Assembly: GCA_017302615.1 (NCBI GenBank)
Contig: JAFLDB010000010.1
Span: 62,001 to 126,000 of the forward strand
Reading direction: 5' to 3'
Length of the DNA: 64,000 bases
Origin: Sphingomonadales bacterium
GTDB taxonomy: Bacteria; Pseudomonadota; Alphaproteobacteria; Sphingomonadales; Sphingomonadaceae
The translations under genes and the position numbers were made by a program. Shown one piece after another: positions 44,865 to 53,907 of this stretch (within the stretch, counting starts at the first letter, position 1; every line of letters starts with the position of its first letter). The notes under the pieces are model-generated. The model saw only the letters and a list, made by a program, of their open reading frames with translations. It was not told the origin of the DNA and made no database searches.

Positions 44865-46349
44865 ATGGCAACCAGTTTCACAGGCGCGGACTGGGCGGTG
44901 CTGGGCGGCTATGTCTGCCTGCTGGCCGTCGCCGGTTGGCTGACCACCCGGCGCGGGCTGACGTCGGAAGGCTATTTCCTGGCCGGGCACCACGCGCCGA
45001 CCTGGCTGGTCGCGATCTCCGTTCTCTCCACCGTGCAATCGGCAGCGACGTTCCTGGGGGTACCGGACAATTCCTATCGCGGGGACTATACGTACCTCGG
45101 CGGCGTTCTGGCATCGCTGCTGGCCGCCTGGATCGTCGCCAATGTCCTGATCCCGCGGTTCTACGCCCTGAAAGTGACAACCGTTTACGAGCTGCTGGAA
45201 AGCCGCTTCGATGCGACGGCGCGACGCGCGGCGGCAGCGATGTATCTGGTCGGGCGGATCTTCGCCAGCGGGGCGCGGCTCTATCTGGCCGCGATTGCCG
45301 TCTCGATGATCCTGTTCCTCAATGTCGAGCCGCAGAACATCGCCTTTGCCGCCTTTGTCCTGCTGGTCTTCGGGCTGGTCTTCACTTTCATGGGCGGGCT
45401 CAATTCGGTGATCTGGAGCGATCTGGTGCAGGTGGTGCTCTATGTCGGGGCGGCGCTGCTGGTGGCCTGGCACCTGTGGAGCGGGCTGGACATGACCGCT
45501 GGTGAGGCAATCACCGCGCTGGGGCCGAAGCTCAACGTGGTGAACCCCACGCTGGACCTGTCGGCGCCGTGGGGCCTGTTTGCGGTCCTGACCGGGGTGA
45601 TGCTGCTCAACCTGGCCAGTTCGGGGCTGGACCAGGACATCACCCAGCGGCTGCTGGCCTGCGAGGATGCCAGGAAGGGCGCGCGCTCGCTCTATGCCTC
45701 GGTGGCGATGAGCCTGCCGGTGATCCTGCTGTTCCTGATCATCGGATCGCTGCTGCACCTGCATTACAACGCCGGGGCCGGCGGCACCTTCCGGGGCGAG
45801 AAGGTGACCGTGTTCATGTACTACATCCTCAGCGAGATTCCCCCCGGCCTGCGCGGGCTGGTAACCGTGGGCGTGATCGCGGCTGCGGCGATCAATTCGG
45901 GCCTGATCTCGATGTCCGCCGTGCTGGTGAACGATCTTTACCGGCCCTTTGCCGGTGCGAAAAGCGAGGCACACTTCGTCCGCATGGGCCGGATCGCCAG
46001 CCTGGTGCTGGGCCTTGCCCTGTTCGCGATGGCGATCCTGTCCTACTACTGGCAGCGCTATGCCGATGCCGCCCTGCTGGACTTCGTGCTGGGGGTGATG
46101 GCCTTTGCCTATTCCGGCCTGATCGGGGTTTACGGCGTGGCGCTGTTCAGCAAGCGCGGCAATTCCGCCAGCGTGATCGCCGCTTTCATTACCGGTTTCC
46201 TCACCGTGCTGGCCTTCCAGCCCTATGTGATCGACAGCCTGGGCCTGCCGCTGGCGATGAAGGGCGTGGCCTTCCCCTGGCAACTGGTGCTGGGATCGGC
46301 CGTGGCGGCGCTGGTCTGCCTGGCCGGGCGCCCCGTCCGCACGGCATAG
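44865..46349 (+). CDS. Sodium:solute symporter (SSS family)
   Basis: A 494-residue inner-membrane symporter with about 13 predicted spans. The N-terminus (FTGADWAVLGGYVCLLAVAG) and the following SAATFLGVPDNSYRGDYTYL and FTFMGGLNSVIWSDLVQVVL are the SSS signature regions, with LASSGLDQDITQRLLACEDA near the centre. Substrate class cannot be read from the sequence; SGLT-like sugar, proline and carboxylate carriers share these motifs. The 240 bases upstream hold no gene and probably its promoter. Confidence 0.9.
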   Translation: MATSFTGADWAVLGGYVCLLAVAGWLTTRRGLTSEGYFLAGHHAPTWLVAISVLSTVQSAATFLGVPDNSYRGDYTYLGGVLASLLAAWIVANVLIPRFYALKVTTVYELLESRFDATARRAAAAMYLVGRIFASGARLYLAAIAVSMILFLNVEPQNIAFAAFVLLVFGLVFTFMGGLNSVIWSDLVQVVLYVGAALLVAWHLWSGLDMTAGEAITALGPKLNVVNPTLDLSAPWGLFAVLTGVMLLNLASSGLDQDITQRLLACEDARKGARSLYASVAMSLPVILLFLIIGSLLHLHYNAGAGGTFRGEKVTVFMYYILSEIPPGLRGLVTVGVIAAAAINSGLISMSAVLVNDLYRPFAGAKSEAHFVRMGRIASLVLGLALFAMAILSYYWQRYADAALLDFVLGVMAFAYSGLIGVYGVALFSKRGNSASVIAAFITGFLTVLAFQPYVIDSLGLPLAMKGVAFPWQLVLGSAVAALVCLAGRPVRTA

Positions 46350-46386
46350 AAAAAGGGCGGAGCGCCAACCGGCGCCCCGCCCCCTT
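46350..46386. terminator. Bidirectional terminator between symporter and autotransporter genes
   Basis: A 12-bp stem (GGGCGGAGCGCC / GGCGCCCCGCCC, one mismatch) with a 4-base loop, preceded by AAAAA and followed by CCTTTCCT. It lies between convergent genes. Confidence 0.75.
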
Positions 46387-46404
46387 TCCTGCACTGCGCG
46401 GCGA

Positions 46405-49400
46405 TCAGAACTGGATCGTCAGACGCCCGCGATAGCTCTGGTTGCGGAAGTCGCTGCGGAACACGGTGGTGTCCGCTTCGACCGAGAAGTCCAGATTGGT
46501 GCCAAGGTTGAAGGTCAGGCCGCCCATCACTTCACCCCAGTTCTTGTCCGAACCGGCCAGCGCGAAGGGCGCGACCGCCGTCCCGCCGACAAAGCCCGCC
46601 CCGAAGGTCGCGGCCCGATCGGTGAAATCGTGGACATAGTTGGCTTCCAGATACGGACGCACCTTGCCGCCCTTGCCCGCGATGCTCAGGCCACCACGGA
46701 ATTCAAAGGCTTCATAGGTGTCGCGATCGATCACCAGCGCGATCGGCCCTCCGGTTTCGCGGTCATAGTCGAACCCGATCGATTCATAGCGGAGCGAGAC
46801 CCGCGGCACGACCGCGAAGTTGCCGCCCTTGGCCAGATCGAAGCCCACCCCGAACTCGGTCGCGAAGGCGAACGAATCGTCCTTCAGGTTGAGCGTGTAG
46901 GGCGTGGAGACCAGCGTCACCGTGCGTTCGCTGCGGGTGTTGAGCAGGCCGGCGCTGACGCGCAGGTCCATCCGCACCCCGCCCGGGGTTGCCACCGCGC
47001 CATAGAGCGTGCCCTGAGCCAGGCGGCTGCCCGCCTGCTGCGGCGCACCGCCGGTGGTGCCATCGACATGGGTGTAGCTGAGGCCGAACCCGACCGTGGC
47101 ATTGTCCGACACGGCCTGTTCGAAGCCCAGGGCCACGAACCAGCCGTCGAAGGTGTCACGCCCGCCCGAAGCGGCGGCCGGCATCGGAACCGAGCTGCCG
47201 TTGAGGTAGCCGCCGACCAGATAGCCGCTGGTGTCCTCGCTCAGCTGCGCTGCGGTCTGTCCTTCGTCGACAAAGCCGAGGCCCGCATCGACCGGAGCCG
47301 AGGCGCGGGCGAAGCTGCCCTGCGCCGCCAGCGGCAGCGGGTTGCCGTTCACCGCCAGCACGCCGCTCGCTTCGCCCGGCTGGATCGAGTGGAGCCGCTG
47401 ACGGAAGAACCGGTCGGTGGTGCCGGTGGCAGTCAGGCCGGTGACGCCGCGCAGCGTTTCGGTGCGCGGAGCGGCGGCTTCGAAGAAGCTGCGGATGCCG
47501 CCGGTGCTCTGCATGTCGAGCGGGCCATAGAGATCGGCCAGCGCGCCATAGGACCCGGCGCGGTTGCCGTCCATCAGCTGCGCGTAGGAGGTCTGCACCG
47601 CCGAGCGGTTGTCCACCACGCTGGAATAGCTGCCCACGGCCAGACGCACGTCCACCGCATTGGTGCGGTAAACCAGCGTCGGCGTCAGGATCGCGCTGAT
47701 CGCGGCGGGAGCGGCAAAGGTGCCGGTCACGCCGTTGGCAGCCGTCAGGATGGTGTAGGTATCACCCGCCCGCGGCGTGGCCCCGCCGATCACGTAGAAG
47801 AACAGCTGCCCGCCGACATTGGCCTGGCCGCCGGTCGCACCGTTGGCCTGAACCACGATCCGGTCCGACACGCCATTGGCGCCGATATCGACCCGGTAGG
47901 CCGTGCCCGAGGCAAAGATGGTGTTGCCGCGGAAGGTCAGGGTACCCAGGTTGCCGGCATTGCCGCTGGTGCCGGGCGAGATCGTGCCCGCCAGGCTGGT
48001 GAAGAACGGCGTGGTGATGGTGCCGGTGCCGTTGAGGCCGCCGCTGAGCATCATGTAGTCGCCCGGCGTGGTCAGCGCGCCATTGACCTGCATGGTGCCG
48101 GTCATCTGGGTGACGCTGATCAGGCTGGTCAGCGACGAGCCGGCGCGGATGTCCAGCGTTGCCCCGGCATTGGCCATGCTGAAGCGGTCGATCACCACGG
48201 TGCTGTTCAGCGTGGTGGTGCCGGCCGCGCCCAGGGTCACGTCGAAGTAACGCGGGGCAATTCGGTTGACCCGGTCGCCGTCATAGTTGTTGGGCACGAA
48301 ATTGGTCGCACCCGGCAGGCCGTTGGCAAGGGTCGGCGCAGGCAGGGCCGGTGCCGCTTCGGCCGGGCCGGTCGCCTGCTGGCTGGCCGAACCGCCGACA
48401 TTCTGGGTGCCATCGGCCACCAGCTCGACCCCGTCGATGATCGCCTGGCCGGCGTCGTTGCCGACGCCTTCGGTGCCGGACGTCGGGTTGCCATTTCCGG
48501 TGATGACAGTGCCGGACGCGATATCAAGGCATTCGCTGAAACTGCCCTGCTCGAAGCAGGCCTGGCCGAAGCCGGGCTGTTCGGTGTTGCCGGCCCCCGG
48601 GTTGGTCGGCAGGCCATTGACCAGCTGGCCGTTGACGATGATCTGGTAGGCTGGATCAAGCTGGGTCACCCAGTGGGTCGGGTCTTCCCAGTTGCGGCTG
48701 CCTGCCACCGAACCGACATAGTGGTACGGGTTGTTGGCAACGATATAGTCCCAATAGAGGTACAGCGGCTGGTAGAACTTGGTCGTGCCATAGCCGTTGG
48801 CCGGCTGACCGCCGAAGAACCGGGTATAGCCGCCCGAGAGCACGCCGATGATCACCTGCTTGGCGAATTCGCGGTCAAGGATCAGCGGGCCGCCGGAATC
48901 GCCGCCCGCAGTGCTGCCTTCGTTCGGCACGGCATTGTCGCGCCAGGCGTTGAAATCATAGGGCGAAGCGCCCGGCTGGCCGCGGAGCGGATCGTCGAAA
49001 TCGATCCAGTAGAGGTTCTGCGGGTTGCTGGTCGACGGCGGGCCGCCGAACAGGAAGTTCTCGAACTCGTCGAGGCTGGCCAGCGCGCCCAGGGTGTTTT
49101 CGGCAATGCGGCGGCGGAAATCGATCGAGAAAGTGCCCGAAGTGCCGGTGCCGTTGCCGCCGTAGCCGGCCAGCGCAACGTGATAGCCCGTCCCGGTGGC
49201 CGGATCGATCGGCTTGGCCGGCAGCTGCGAGAACAGCAGCGCCCAGGTCGGGATGTTGGCGGCCGGGGTGTCGAGCGATGCGGTCGCCACGTCGGCGATC
49301 AGGAAGGTCGCCGAATTGGGATCGAGCGACAGCGGGTTATAGTTGACGTAATTGACGTTGTAGAACGAGCGGGCGACGTTGGTCTGGTGGCGACCGCTGC

Positions 49401-49956
49401 CGTCGGGCCGGCCGAACAGCCAGGTGATCAGCTCGTCTTCCTGGCCCGGGGCATTCGCGCGGGTGCTGGTTTCAAAGCCGAAAGCGATCGGGGTGCCGCC
49501 GCTGGCAGCGCCATAGGCTCCTTCGGCGCGGCTGTTGACGCAGTGCGCGGCGAAAATGACCATGCGCGGGTTGACCAGGGTGCCGGTGCACAGCCCGACC
49601 GAGCCGGCGCCGTTGTCGACGATCATCTGGGCCACCCCGGTAACGTTGACCGGGTCGCGCGCGGTGGTCGGCGTGCCGGGGTTGGCGATCAGGACTTCCG
49701 GTTCCGGCGAGACGGTGACCGTGCGCGGCGCGCGGACTGGCTTGCCGGACGTTGCCGACCAGTAGCTGCCGCTGTCGGCGGCGCGCTGAACGCTGATTTC
49801 CAGCCCGGCCTTGCCCAGCAGTTCTCCCGCATCGGGCGCGTCGGAAGAATCGGCCAGCGCCGGCGTGGCAACGAGAGCCATCGCCATGGCGGCAAGGCTG
49901 CCGCCGGTGCGGACCGAACGGGAGTTCGGCATACGAATGCGTGCATGATCGGACAT
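46405..49956 (-). CDS. Autotransporter with trypsin-like serine protease domain
   Basis: An 1183-residue type V secreted protein. The signal peptide ends near ALA-DSS (residues 20-36). A chymotrypsin-like S1 domain follows with Cys123/Cys139, His138 (IFAAHCVNS), probable Asp223 (FLIADVATAS) and Ser355 (AGGDSGGPLIL). A long Gly/Thr/Asn-rich passenger with autotransporter-type strands (about 560-760, GTITTPFFTSLAGTISPGTS) leads to the C-terminal 12-strand translocator (about 900-1183) ending in RGRLTIQF with the terminal Phe. It may cut host, prey or self proteins at the surface. Confidence 0.9.
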   Translation of the reverse strand: MSDHARIRMPNSRSVRTGGSLAAMAMALVATPALADSSDAPDAGELLGKAGLEISVQRAADSGSYWSATSGKPVRAPRTVTVSPEPEVLIANPGTPTTARDPVNVTGVAQMIVDNGAGSVGLCTGTLVNPRMVIFAAHCVNSRAEGAYGAASGGTPIAFGFETSTRANAPGQEDELITWLFGRPDGSGRHQTNVARSFYNVNYVNYNPLSLDPNSATFLIADVATASLDTPAANIPTWALLFSQLPAKPIDPATGTGYHVALAGYGGNGTGTSGTFSIDFRRRIAENTLGALASLDEFENFLFGGPPSTSNPQNLYWIDFDDPLRGQPGASPYDFNAWRDNAVPNEGSTAGGDSGGPLILDREFAKQVIIGVLSGGYTRFFGGQPANGYGTTKFYQPLYLYWDYIVANNPYHYVGSVAGSRNWEDPTHWVTQLDPAYQIIVNGQLVNGLPTNPGAGNTEQPGFGQACFEQGSFSECLDIASGTVITGNGNPTSGTEGVGNDAGQAIIDGVELVADGTQNVGGSASQQATGPAEAAPALPAPTLANGLPGATNFVPNNYDGDRVNRIAPRYFDVTLGAAGTTTLNSTVVIDRFSMANAGATLDIRAGSSLTSLISVTQMTGTMQVNGALTTPGDYMMLSGGLNGTGTITTPFFTSLAGTISPGTSGNAGNLGTLTFRGNTIFASGTAYRVDIGANGVSDRIVVQANGATGGQANVGGQLFFYVIGGATPRAGDTYTILTAANGVTGTFAAPAAISAILTPTLVYRTNAVDVRLAVGSYSSVVDNRSAVQTSYAQLMDGNRAGSYGALADLYGPLDMQSTGGIRSFFEAAAPRTETLRGVTGLTATGTTDRFFRQRLHSIQPGEASGVLAVNGNPLPLAAQGSFARASAPVDAGLGFVDEGQTAAQLSEDTSGYLVGGYLNGSSVPMPAAASGGRDTFDGWFVALGFEQAVSDNATVGFGLSYTHVDGTTGGAPQQAGSRLAQGTLYGAVATPGGVRMDLRVSAGLLNTRSERTVTLVSTPYTLNLKDDSFAFATEFGVGFDLAKGGNFAVVPRVSLRYESIGFDYDRETGGPIALVIDRDTYEAFEFRGGLSIAGKGGKVRPYLEANYVHDFTDRAATFGAGFVGGTAVAPFALAGSDKNWGEVMGGLTFNLGTNLDFSVEADTTVFRSDFRNQSYRGRLTIQF

Positions 49957-50165
49957 GGTCGCAAAGCCCCTGTAGAGAAAGAGTGATCGGAAGAATCGGA
50001 TGGCAACAAGCTAACGTTGTTTTGCGCGACCTTTCAATCGCCGTAACTCTTTTTATTCATGTTGGCGACAGAAAGTTGCCCAAACGACACATGGTCTTAC
50101 AGACAGGTCATGGCGGCTCTCGCCCCGACACTGGCGCAGGGCGGCACTTGCGGCTAAGGCGCAGC

Positions 50166-50567
50166 ATGATGACCGCCGGTTCCTTTTTCCACCATTCGCT
50201 GCTGGTCGCCCTGGGCGGCGGGATCGGCGCCTGGCTGCGCTTTGCCGCCGGCCGGTTGATCGGCCTGTCGGCCTTTCCGCTCGCCACCCTCAGCGTCAAC
50301 CTGATCGGCAGCCTGGCCATGGGCCTGCTGGCCGGCTGGCTGGCGCGCCACGGAGCAGATGGAGGTGAAGGCGGGGAAAGCTGGCGGCTGCTTTTGGGCG
50401 TGGGGCTGCTGGGCGGGTTCACCACCTTTTCCGCTTTCAGCCTGGAACTGGTCAACCTGATCCAGCGCGGTGAAGGCACCATGGCCGCCCTCTATGCGGC
50501 GGTGTCGGTGCTGGGCGGGATTGCCGGGCTGCTGGCCGGGCTGGCCCTGGCAAGGACTTTCGCATGA
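50166..50567 (+). CDS. crcB: Fluoride exporter CrcB/Fluc
   Basis: A 133-residue four-span fluoride channel. It has the signature Gly-Gly-x-Gly-Ala-x-x-R (VALGGGIGAWLRFAAGRL), the Asn of the pore region (TLSVNLIGSLAMGLLAG) and GLLGGFTTFSAFSLELVNL. Two adjacent ATG codons exist; I use 50166 because of AAGG 6 bases upstream. The stop overlaps the next gene by four bases. I looked for a fluoride riboswitch upstream and saw none. Confidence 0.92.
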   Translation: MMTAGSFFHHSLLVALGGGIGAWLRFAAGRLIGLSAFPLATLSVNLIGSLAMGLLAGWLARHGADGGEGGESWRLLLGVGLLGGFTTFSAFSLELVNLIQRGEGTMAALYAAVSVLGGIAGLLAGLALARTFA

Positions 50568-51751
50568 CCGGACGCGGCATCATACCGGCCGACACGGTCC
50601 GCCAGTTCACGGTTGCCGACGACGATGACGGCGTTCGGCTGGACCGCTGGTTCAAGCGCCACCTGCCGCAGATCGGCTTTGCCACGGTCAGCCGCTGGGC
50701 GCGGACCGGGCAGATCCGGGTCGATGGCAAGCGCGCCGACCCGGCCGACCGGCTCAGCCCCGGCCAGGTGATCCGCGTGCCCCCGGGCGGCGAAGCGCCC
50801 GAAGGCAAGGCCCGGGCGCGCAAGCCGCTGACCGGGGAACAGATCGCGCTGGCCGAAAGCATGGTCATTTCCAAGGACCGCGCCGCGATTGTGCTGAACA
50901 AGCCGCCGGGCCTGGCCACGCAGGGCGGCAGCGGCACCTTCCAGCACGTCGACGGCCTGCTGGATGCCTATGCCGACGATGGCCCGCGCCCGCGGCTGGT
51001 CCACCGGCTTGACAAGGATACCTCGGGCGTCCTGCTGATCGCCCGCACGCCCGGCAGCGCGGCGTTCTTTTCCAAGCGCTTTTCCGGGCGCTCGGCCCGC
51101 AAGATCTACTGGGCGCTGGTGATCGGCGTGCCGGAAATCAGCGACGGGATGATCGACCTGCCGCTGGCCAAGCAGCCCGGCACCGGGGGCGAGAAGATGA
51201 TGGTCGACAAGAGCGGCGAAGGCCAGCCGGCCCGCAGCCGCTACCGCGTGATCGACCGCGCCGGCAACCGTGCCGCCTGGGTGGAACTGCAGCCGCTGAC
51301 CGGGCGCACCCACCAGCTGCGCGTCCACATGGCGGCGATCGGCCACCCGATTGTCGGCGACGGGAAGTATGGCGGACCGGACGCGTTCCTGTCCGGATCG
51401 ATCAGCCGCAAGATGCACCTCCACGCCCGCCGCCTGATCATCGACCATCCCGACGGTGACCTGATCGACGTGCGCGCCGAACTGCCCGAGCATTTCGCCG
51501 CCAGCCTCGCCCAGCTGGGCTTTGACGAGGCCGATGGCGACGCGATGGAACTGGTCCTGGCGAAACCCGCCCCGGACAAGGACGTGACCAAGGCCGCCGC
51601 CAAGGCCCATGCCAAGCAGGTCCGCAAGGAACGCCGGGGCGAACGCCGCGGCCGGGCCAGCGGCAAGGTCGCCACCCGCAAGCCCCCGACCAAACGCGGC
51701 CCGACCAAAGGCAAGGGCAGCCCCAGGCCGACCGGAGCCAGGCCGCGCTGA
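50564..51751 (+). CDS. RluA-family pseudouridine synthase (RluC/RluD-like)
   Basis: A 395-residue enzyme that makes pseudouridine in 23S rRNA. An N-terminal S4 RNA-binding domain (GVRLDRWFKRHLPQIGFATV, SRWARTGQIRVDGKRADPAD) precedes the catalytic domain with the Asp motif PRLVHRLDKDTSGVLLIART, then IVLNKPPGLATQGG and GRTHQLRVHMAAIGHPIVGD. The last 60 residues are extremely basic and low in complexity (KAHAKQVRKERRGERRGRAS) and should be disordered and RNA-binding. It overlaps crcB and the next gene. Confidence 0.93.
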   Translation: MTGRGIIPADTVRQFTVADDDDGVRLDRWFKRHLPQIGFATVSRWARTGQIRVDGKRADPADRLSPGQVIRVPPGGEAPEGKARARKPLTGEQIALAESMVISKDRAAIVLNKPPGLATQGGSGTFQHVDGLLDAYADDGPRPRLVHRLDKDTSGVLLIARTPGSAAFFSKRFSGRSARKIYWALVIGVPEISDGMIDLPLAKQPGTGGEKMMVDKSGEGQPARSRYRVIDRAGNRAAWVELQPLTGRTHQLRVHMAAIGHPIVGDGKYGGPDAFLSGSISRKMHLHARRLIIDHPDGDLIDVRAELPEHFAASLAQLGFDEADGDAMELVLAKPAPDKDVTKAAAKAHAKQVRKERRGERRGRASGKVATRKPPTKRGPTKGKGSPRPTGARPR

Positions 51752-52353
51752 TGCACCCCAACGCCGCCTTCCGCCATCCCGACCGGGACCTGCTGGAAAC
51801 GCTGATCGACCAGATCGGCTTCGGCATGGTCTTTGCCCAGACGCCGGACGGCCCGCGGGTGGCCCATGTCGCGCTGCTCTCCACCGGCGACGGCGCGGTG
51901 CAGTTTCACCTTTCGCGCGGGAATGCGCTGGCAAAGCACCTGGCTGACAGCACCGCCCTGATCGTGGTCAACGGTCCGGACGGTTATGTTTCCCCGCGCT
52001 GGTATGCCGATCCGGGGCAGGTGCCGACCTGGAACTATGTCGCGCTGGAACTGGAAGGCCGGGTCCGCCGGATGGACGCCGAAGGCACGCTCGCCCAGAT
52101 CACCGAACTGAGCGACAAGCACGAGGGCCGGATCGCCGCCGGCCAGCCCTGGACGATGGACAAGCTGCCTCCCGAGCGGCTCCGCGCACTGCTGGCCGGG
52201 GTGGTCGGGTTCGAAATGGAAGTGCAGGCCTGGCGCGAGACCGTGAAGCTGAGCCAGAACAAGGACGCTGCCGAGCGCGAGCGGCTGGCGCAGGGGCTGG
52301 AAAGCGAAGGCGCGGTCGGCATCGCCCAGCTGATGCGGACGCTGGCGCCGTGA
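51751..52353 (+). CDS. PaiB-like FMN-binding protein
   Basis: A 200-residue protein of the PaiB/FMN-binding regulatory family. It starts MHPNAAFRHPDRDLLETLID, the hallmark M-Y/H-x-P-x-x-F, and has LIVVNGPDGYVSPRWYADPG, VPTWNYVALELEGRVRRMDA and GVVGFEMEVQAWRETVKLSQ NKD, all family features. It is thought to bind FMN; the Bacillus member is a negative regulator. The ATG overlaps the pseudouridine synthase stop by one base. Confidence 0.88.
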   Translation: MHPNAAFRHPDRDLLETLIDQIGFGMVFAQTPDGPRVAHVALLSTGDGAVQFHLSRGNALAKHLADSTALIVVNGPDGYVSPRWYADPGQVPTWNYVALELEGRVRRMDAEGTLAQITELSDKHEGRIAAGQPWTMDKLPPERLRALLAGVVGFEMEVQAWRETVKLSQNKDAAERERLAQGLESEGAVGIAQLMRTLAP

Positions 52354-53003
52354 CCCTGCGCCTCGCCCTGTTCGATTGCGATGGCACGCTGGTCGATGGG
52401 CAGGCCGGGGTGATCGCGGCGATGGAGGCGGCCTTTGCCGCGGTTCGCCTGCCCGCCCCGGACCGGCACCAGGTCCGCCGGATCGTCGGGCTGAGCCTGC
52501 CGCAGGCAATCCGCCTGCTCGCCCCCGATGCCGACGAGGATGCCCGCCAGGCCGCCGACCTGGCCTATCGCGAAGCCTTCCGCGCCGCGCGCGAGGCGGG
52601 ATCGCTGGTCGAGCCGCTCTATGACGGGATCGCCGATCTGGTTGCAGACCTCGGCCGCGAGGGCTGGTTGCTGGGCGTTGCCACCGGCAAGAGCCAGCGC
52701 GGGCTGGACCATTGCCTGGCCATGCATGGCCTGTCAGCCCATTTCGTCACCCTGCAGACCGCCGACCACCACCCGTCGAAACCGCATCCGTCGATGATCG
52801 ACACCGCGCTGGCCGAGACCGGGGCCGACCGCGCCGCCTGCGTGATGATCGGCGATACCCAGTTCGACATGGCCATGGCGGTCAATGCCGGGGTCCGCGC
52901 GATCGGGGTCGACTGGGGCTATCATTCCGCCGATGAGCTGCGCGAGGCCGGGGCCGAGGCCGTGGCCCGCGATCCGGCGCACCTGAGGGAACTGCTGCAA
53001 TGA
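52350..53003 (+). CDS. HAD-family hydrolase, phosphoglycolate phosphatase-like
   Basis: A 217-residue haloacid-dehalogenase phosphatase. The nucleophile motif is LFDCDGTLVDGQAG (DxDGT), motif II is GVATGKSQRGLDHC, motif III the Lys in HHPSKPHPSM, and motif IV GDTQFDMAMAVNAGVRAIGV. A helical cap lies between motifs I and II. It starts with a GTG that overlaps the PaiB-like stop by four bases and ends overlapping the next gene. Substrate is not known; the Gph subgroup is the best match. Confidence 0.9.
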   Translation: MTLRLALFDCDGTLVDGQAGVIAAMEAAFAAVRLPAPDRHQVRRIVGLSLPQAIRLLAPDADEDARQAADLAYREAFRAAREAGSLVEPLYDGIADLVADLGREGWLLGVATGKSQRGLDHCLAMHGLSAHFVTLQTADHHPSKPHPSMIDTALAETGADRAACVMIGDTQFDMAMAVNAGVRAIGVDWGYHSADELREAGAEAVARDPAHLRELLQ

Positions 53004-53215
53004 CCGATGCCGACAAGCTGGCCCGCCAGCGCTTTTTCGCGATCTCGCTGCTGCGCCTCACCGGGGCCATCCTGGCCGTGGTCGGGCTGGTGACCCTGGC
53101 CGGGCGCACCACCCTGCCGCCGGAAGTGGGAATGGTGTTCGTGCTGATGGGCGTGGCCGATTTCCTGCTGGTGCCGCGCTTCCTGGCCCGCAAGTGGAAG
53201 AGCCCGCAGCCGTGA
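53000..53215 (+). CDS. Small membrane protein of unknown function
   Basis: A 71-residue protein with a short basic N-terminus (MTDADKLARQRFFAISLLRL) and two hydrophobic segments (about 18-38 and 44-62, GMVFVLMGVADFLLVPRFLA), ending KWKSPQP. I recognise no family. It overlaps the HAD gene and the ATP12 gene by four bases each, which ties its translation to both and is the main support that it is real. Confidence 0.75.
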   Translation: MTDADKLARQRFFAISLLRLTGAILAVVGLVTLAGRTTLPPEVGMVFVLMGVADFLLVPRFLARKWKSPQP

Positions 53216-53907
53216 AGCGGTTTTACAAGCAGGCCGGGATTGCCGCGGAAGGCGGCGCGTTCCGCGTCACGCTCGACGGGCGCGGGGTGAAGACGCAGGG
53301 CGGGCAGCCGCAACTGGTGCCGACTGCCGCCCTGGCCGAAGCGCTGGCCGGTGAATGGGCCGCACAGGGCGAGGAGATCGACCCGGCGGCTTTCGTGCTG
53401 CGCGACCTGGCAGACCTGGCGCTGGACGTGATCGGCCCGGACCGGGCCGGGGCCATTGCCACGCTGCTGCGCTACGCCGAAACCGATACCCTGTGCTATC
53501 GCGCCGATCCAGACGAGCCGCTCCACGCCCGCCAGCAGGAATTGTGGGAACCGCTGCTGACCGCTGCCGAGGCGCGCTATGACATCCATTTCGAGCGGAT
53601 CAGCGGCGTCCTGCACCGCCCGCAACCGGCCGAAACGCTGAAACGGCTGGAAACGGTCCTGGCCGCGAAGGACGATTTCGCCCTCGCCGCGCTGACCACG
53701 CTGACCACGCTGGCCGCCTCGCTGACGGTGGGCCTTGCCGCGCTGGAACCCCGGGCCGATGTGCCCGCGCTGTGGCAGGCGGCCGAACTGGAAACCGAAT
53801 GGCAGGCCCAGCTGTGGGGCCGCGATAGCGAGGCCGAAACCCGGCAGGCCAAGCGCTTTGCCGCTTTCTCCGCCGCCGCCCGCTTTGCCGAGCTGGCGCG
53901 GGGTTAG
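53212..53907 (+). CDS. ATP12-family F1-ATPase assembly chaperone
   Basis: A 231-residue protein of the ATP12 family, which in mitochondria binds the F1 alpha subunit during assembly; it is found in alphaproteobacteria. It begins (GTG at 53212) VKRFYKQAGIAAEGGAFRVT and has LDGRGVKTQGGQPQLVPTAA, LAEALAGEWAAQGEEIDPAA and RYAETDTLCYRADPDEPLHA, the conserved family stretches. The gene converges on the lipoprotein gene of the Mla operon with overlapping stop codons (53904-53907). Confidence 0.9.
   Translation: MKRFYKQAGIAAEGGAFRVTLDGRGVKTQGGQPQLVPTAALAEALAGEWAAQGEEIDPAAFVLRDLADLALDVIGPDRAGAIATLLRYAETDTLCYRADPDEPLHARQQELWEPLLTAAEARYDIHFERISGVLHRPQPAETLKRLETVLAAKDDFALAALTTLTTLAASLTVGLAALEPRADVPALWQAAELETEWQAQLWGRDSEAETRQAKRFAAFSAAARFAELARG

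Noticed and set aside
46630..49986. A plus-strand open frame of over 1100 codons opposite the autotransporter gene
   Set aside because: It is a mirror of a real gene in G+C-rich DNA. The translation is dominated by Arg, Gly, Ala and His with no domain, signal or ribosome site.
49990..50165. Possible fluoride riboswitch before crcB
   Set aside because: I could not find the conserved core of the fluoride aptamer or its pseudoknot; crcB seems to be expressed without one.
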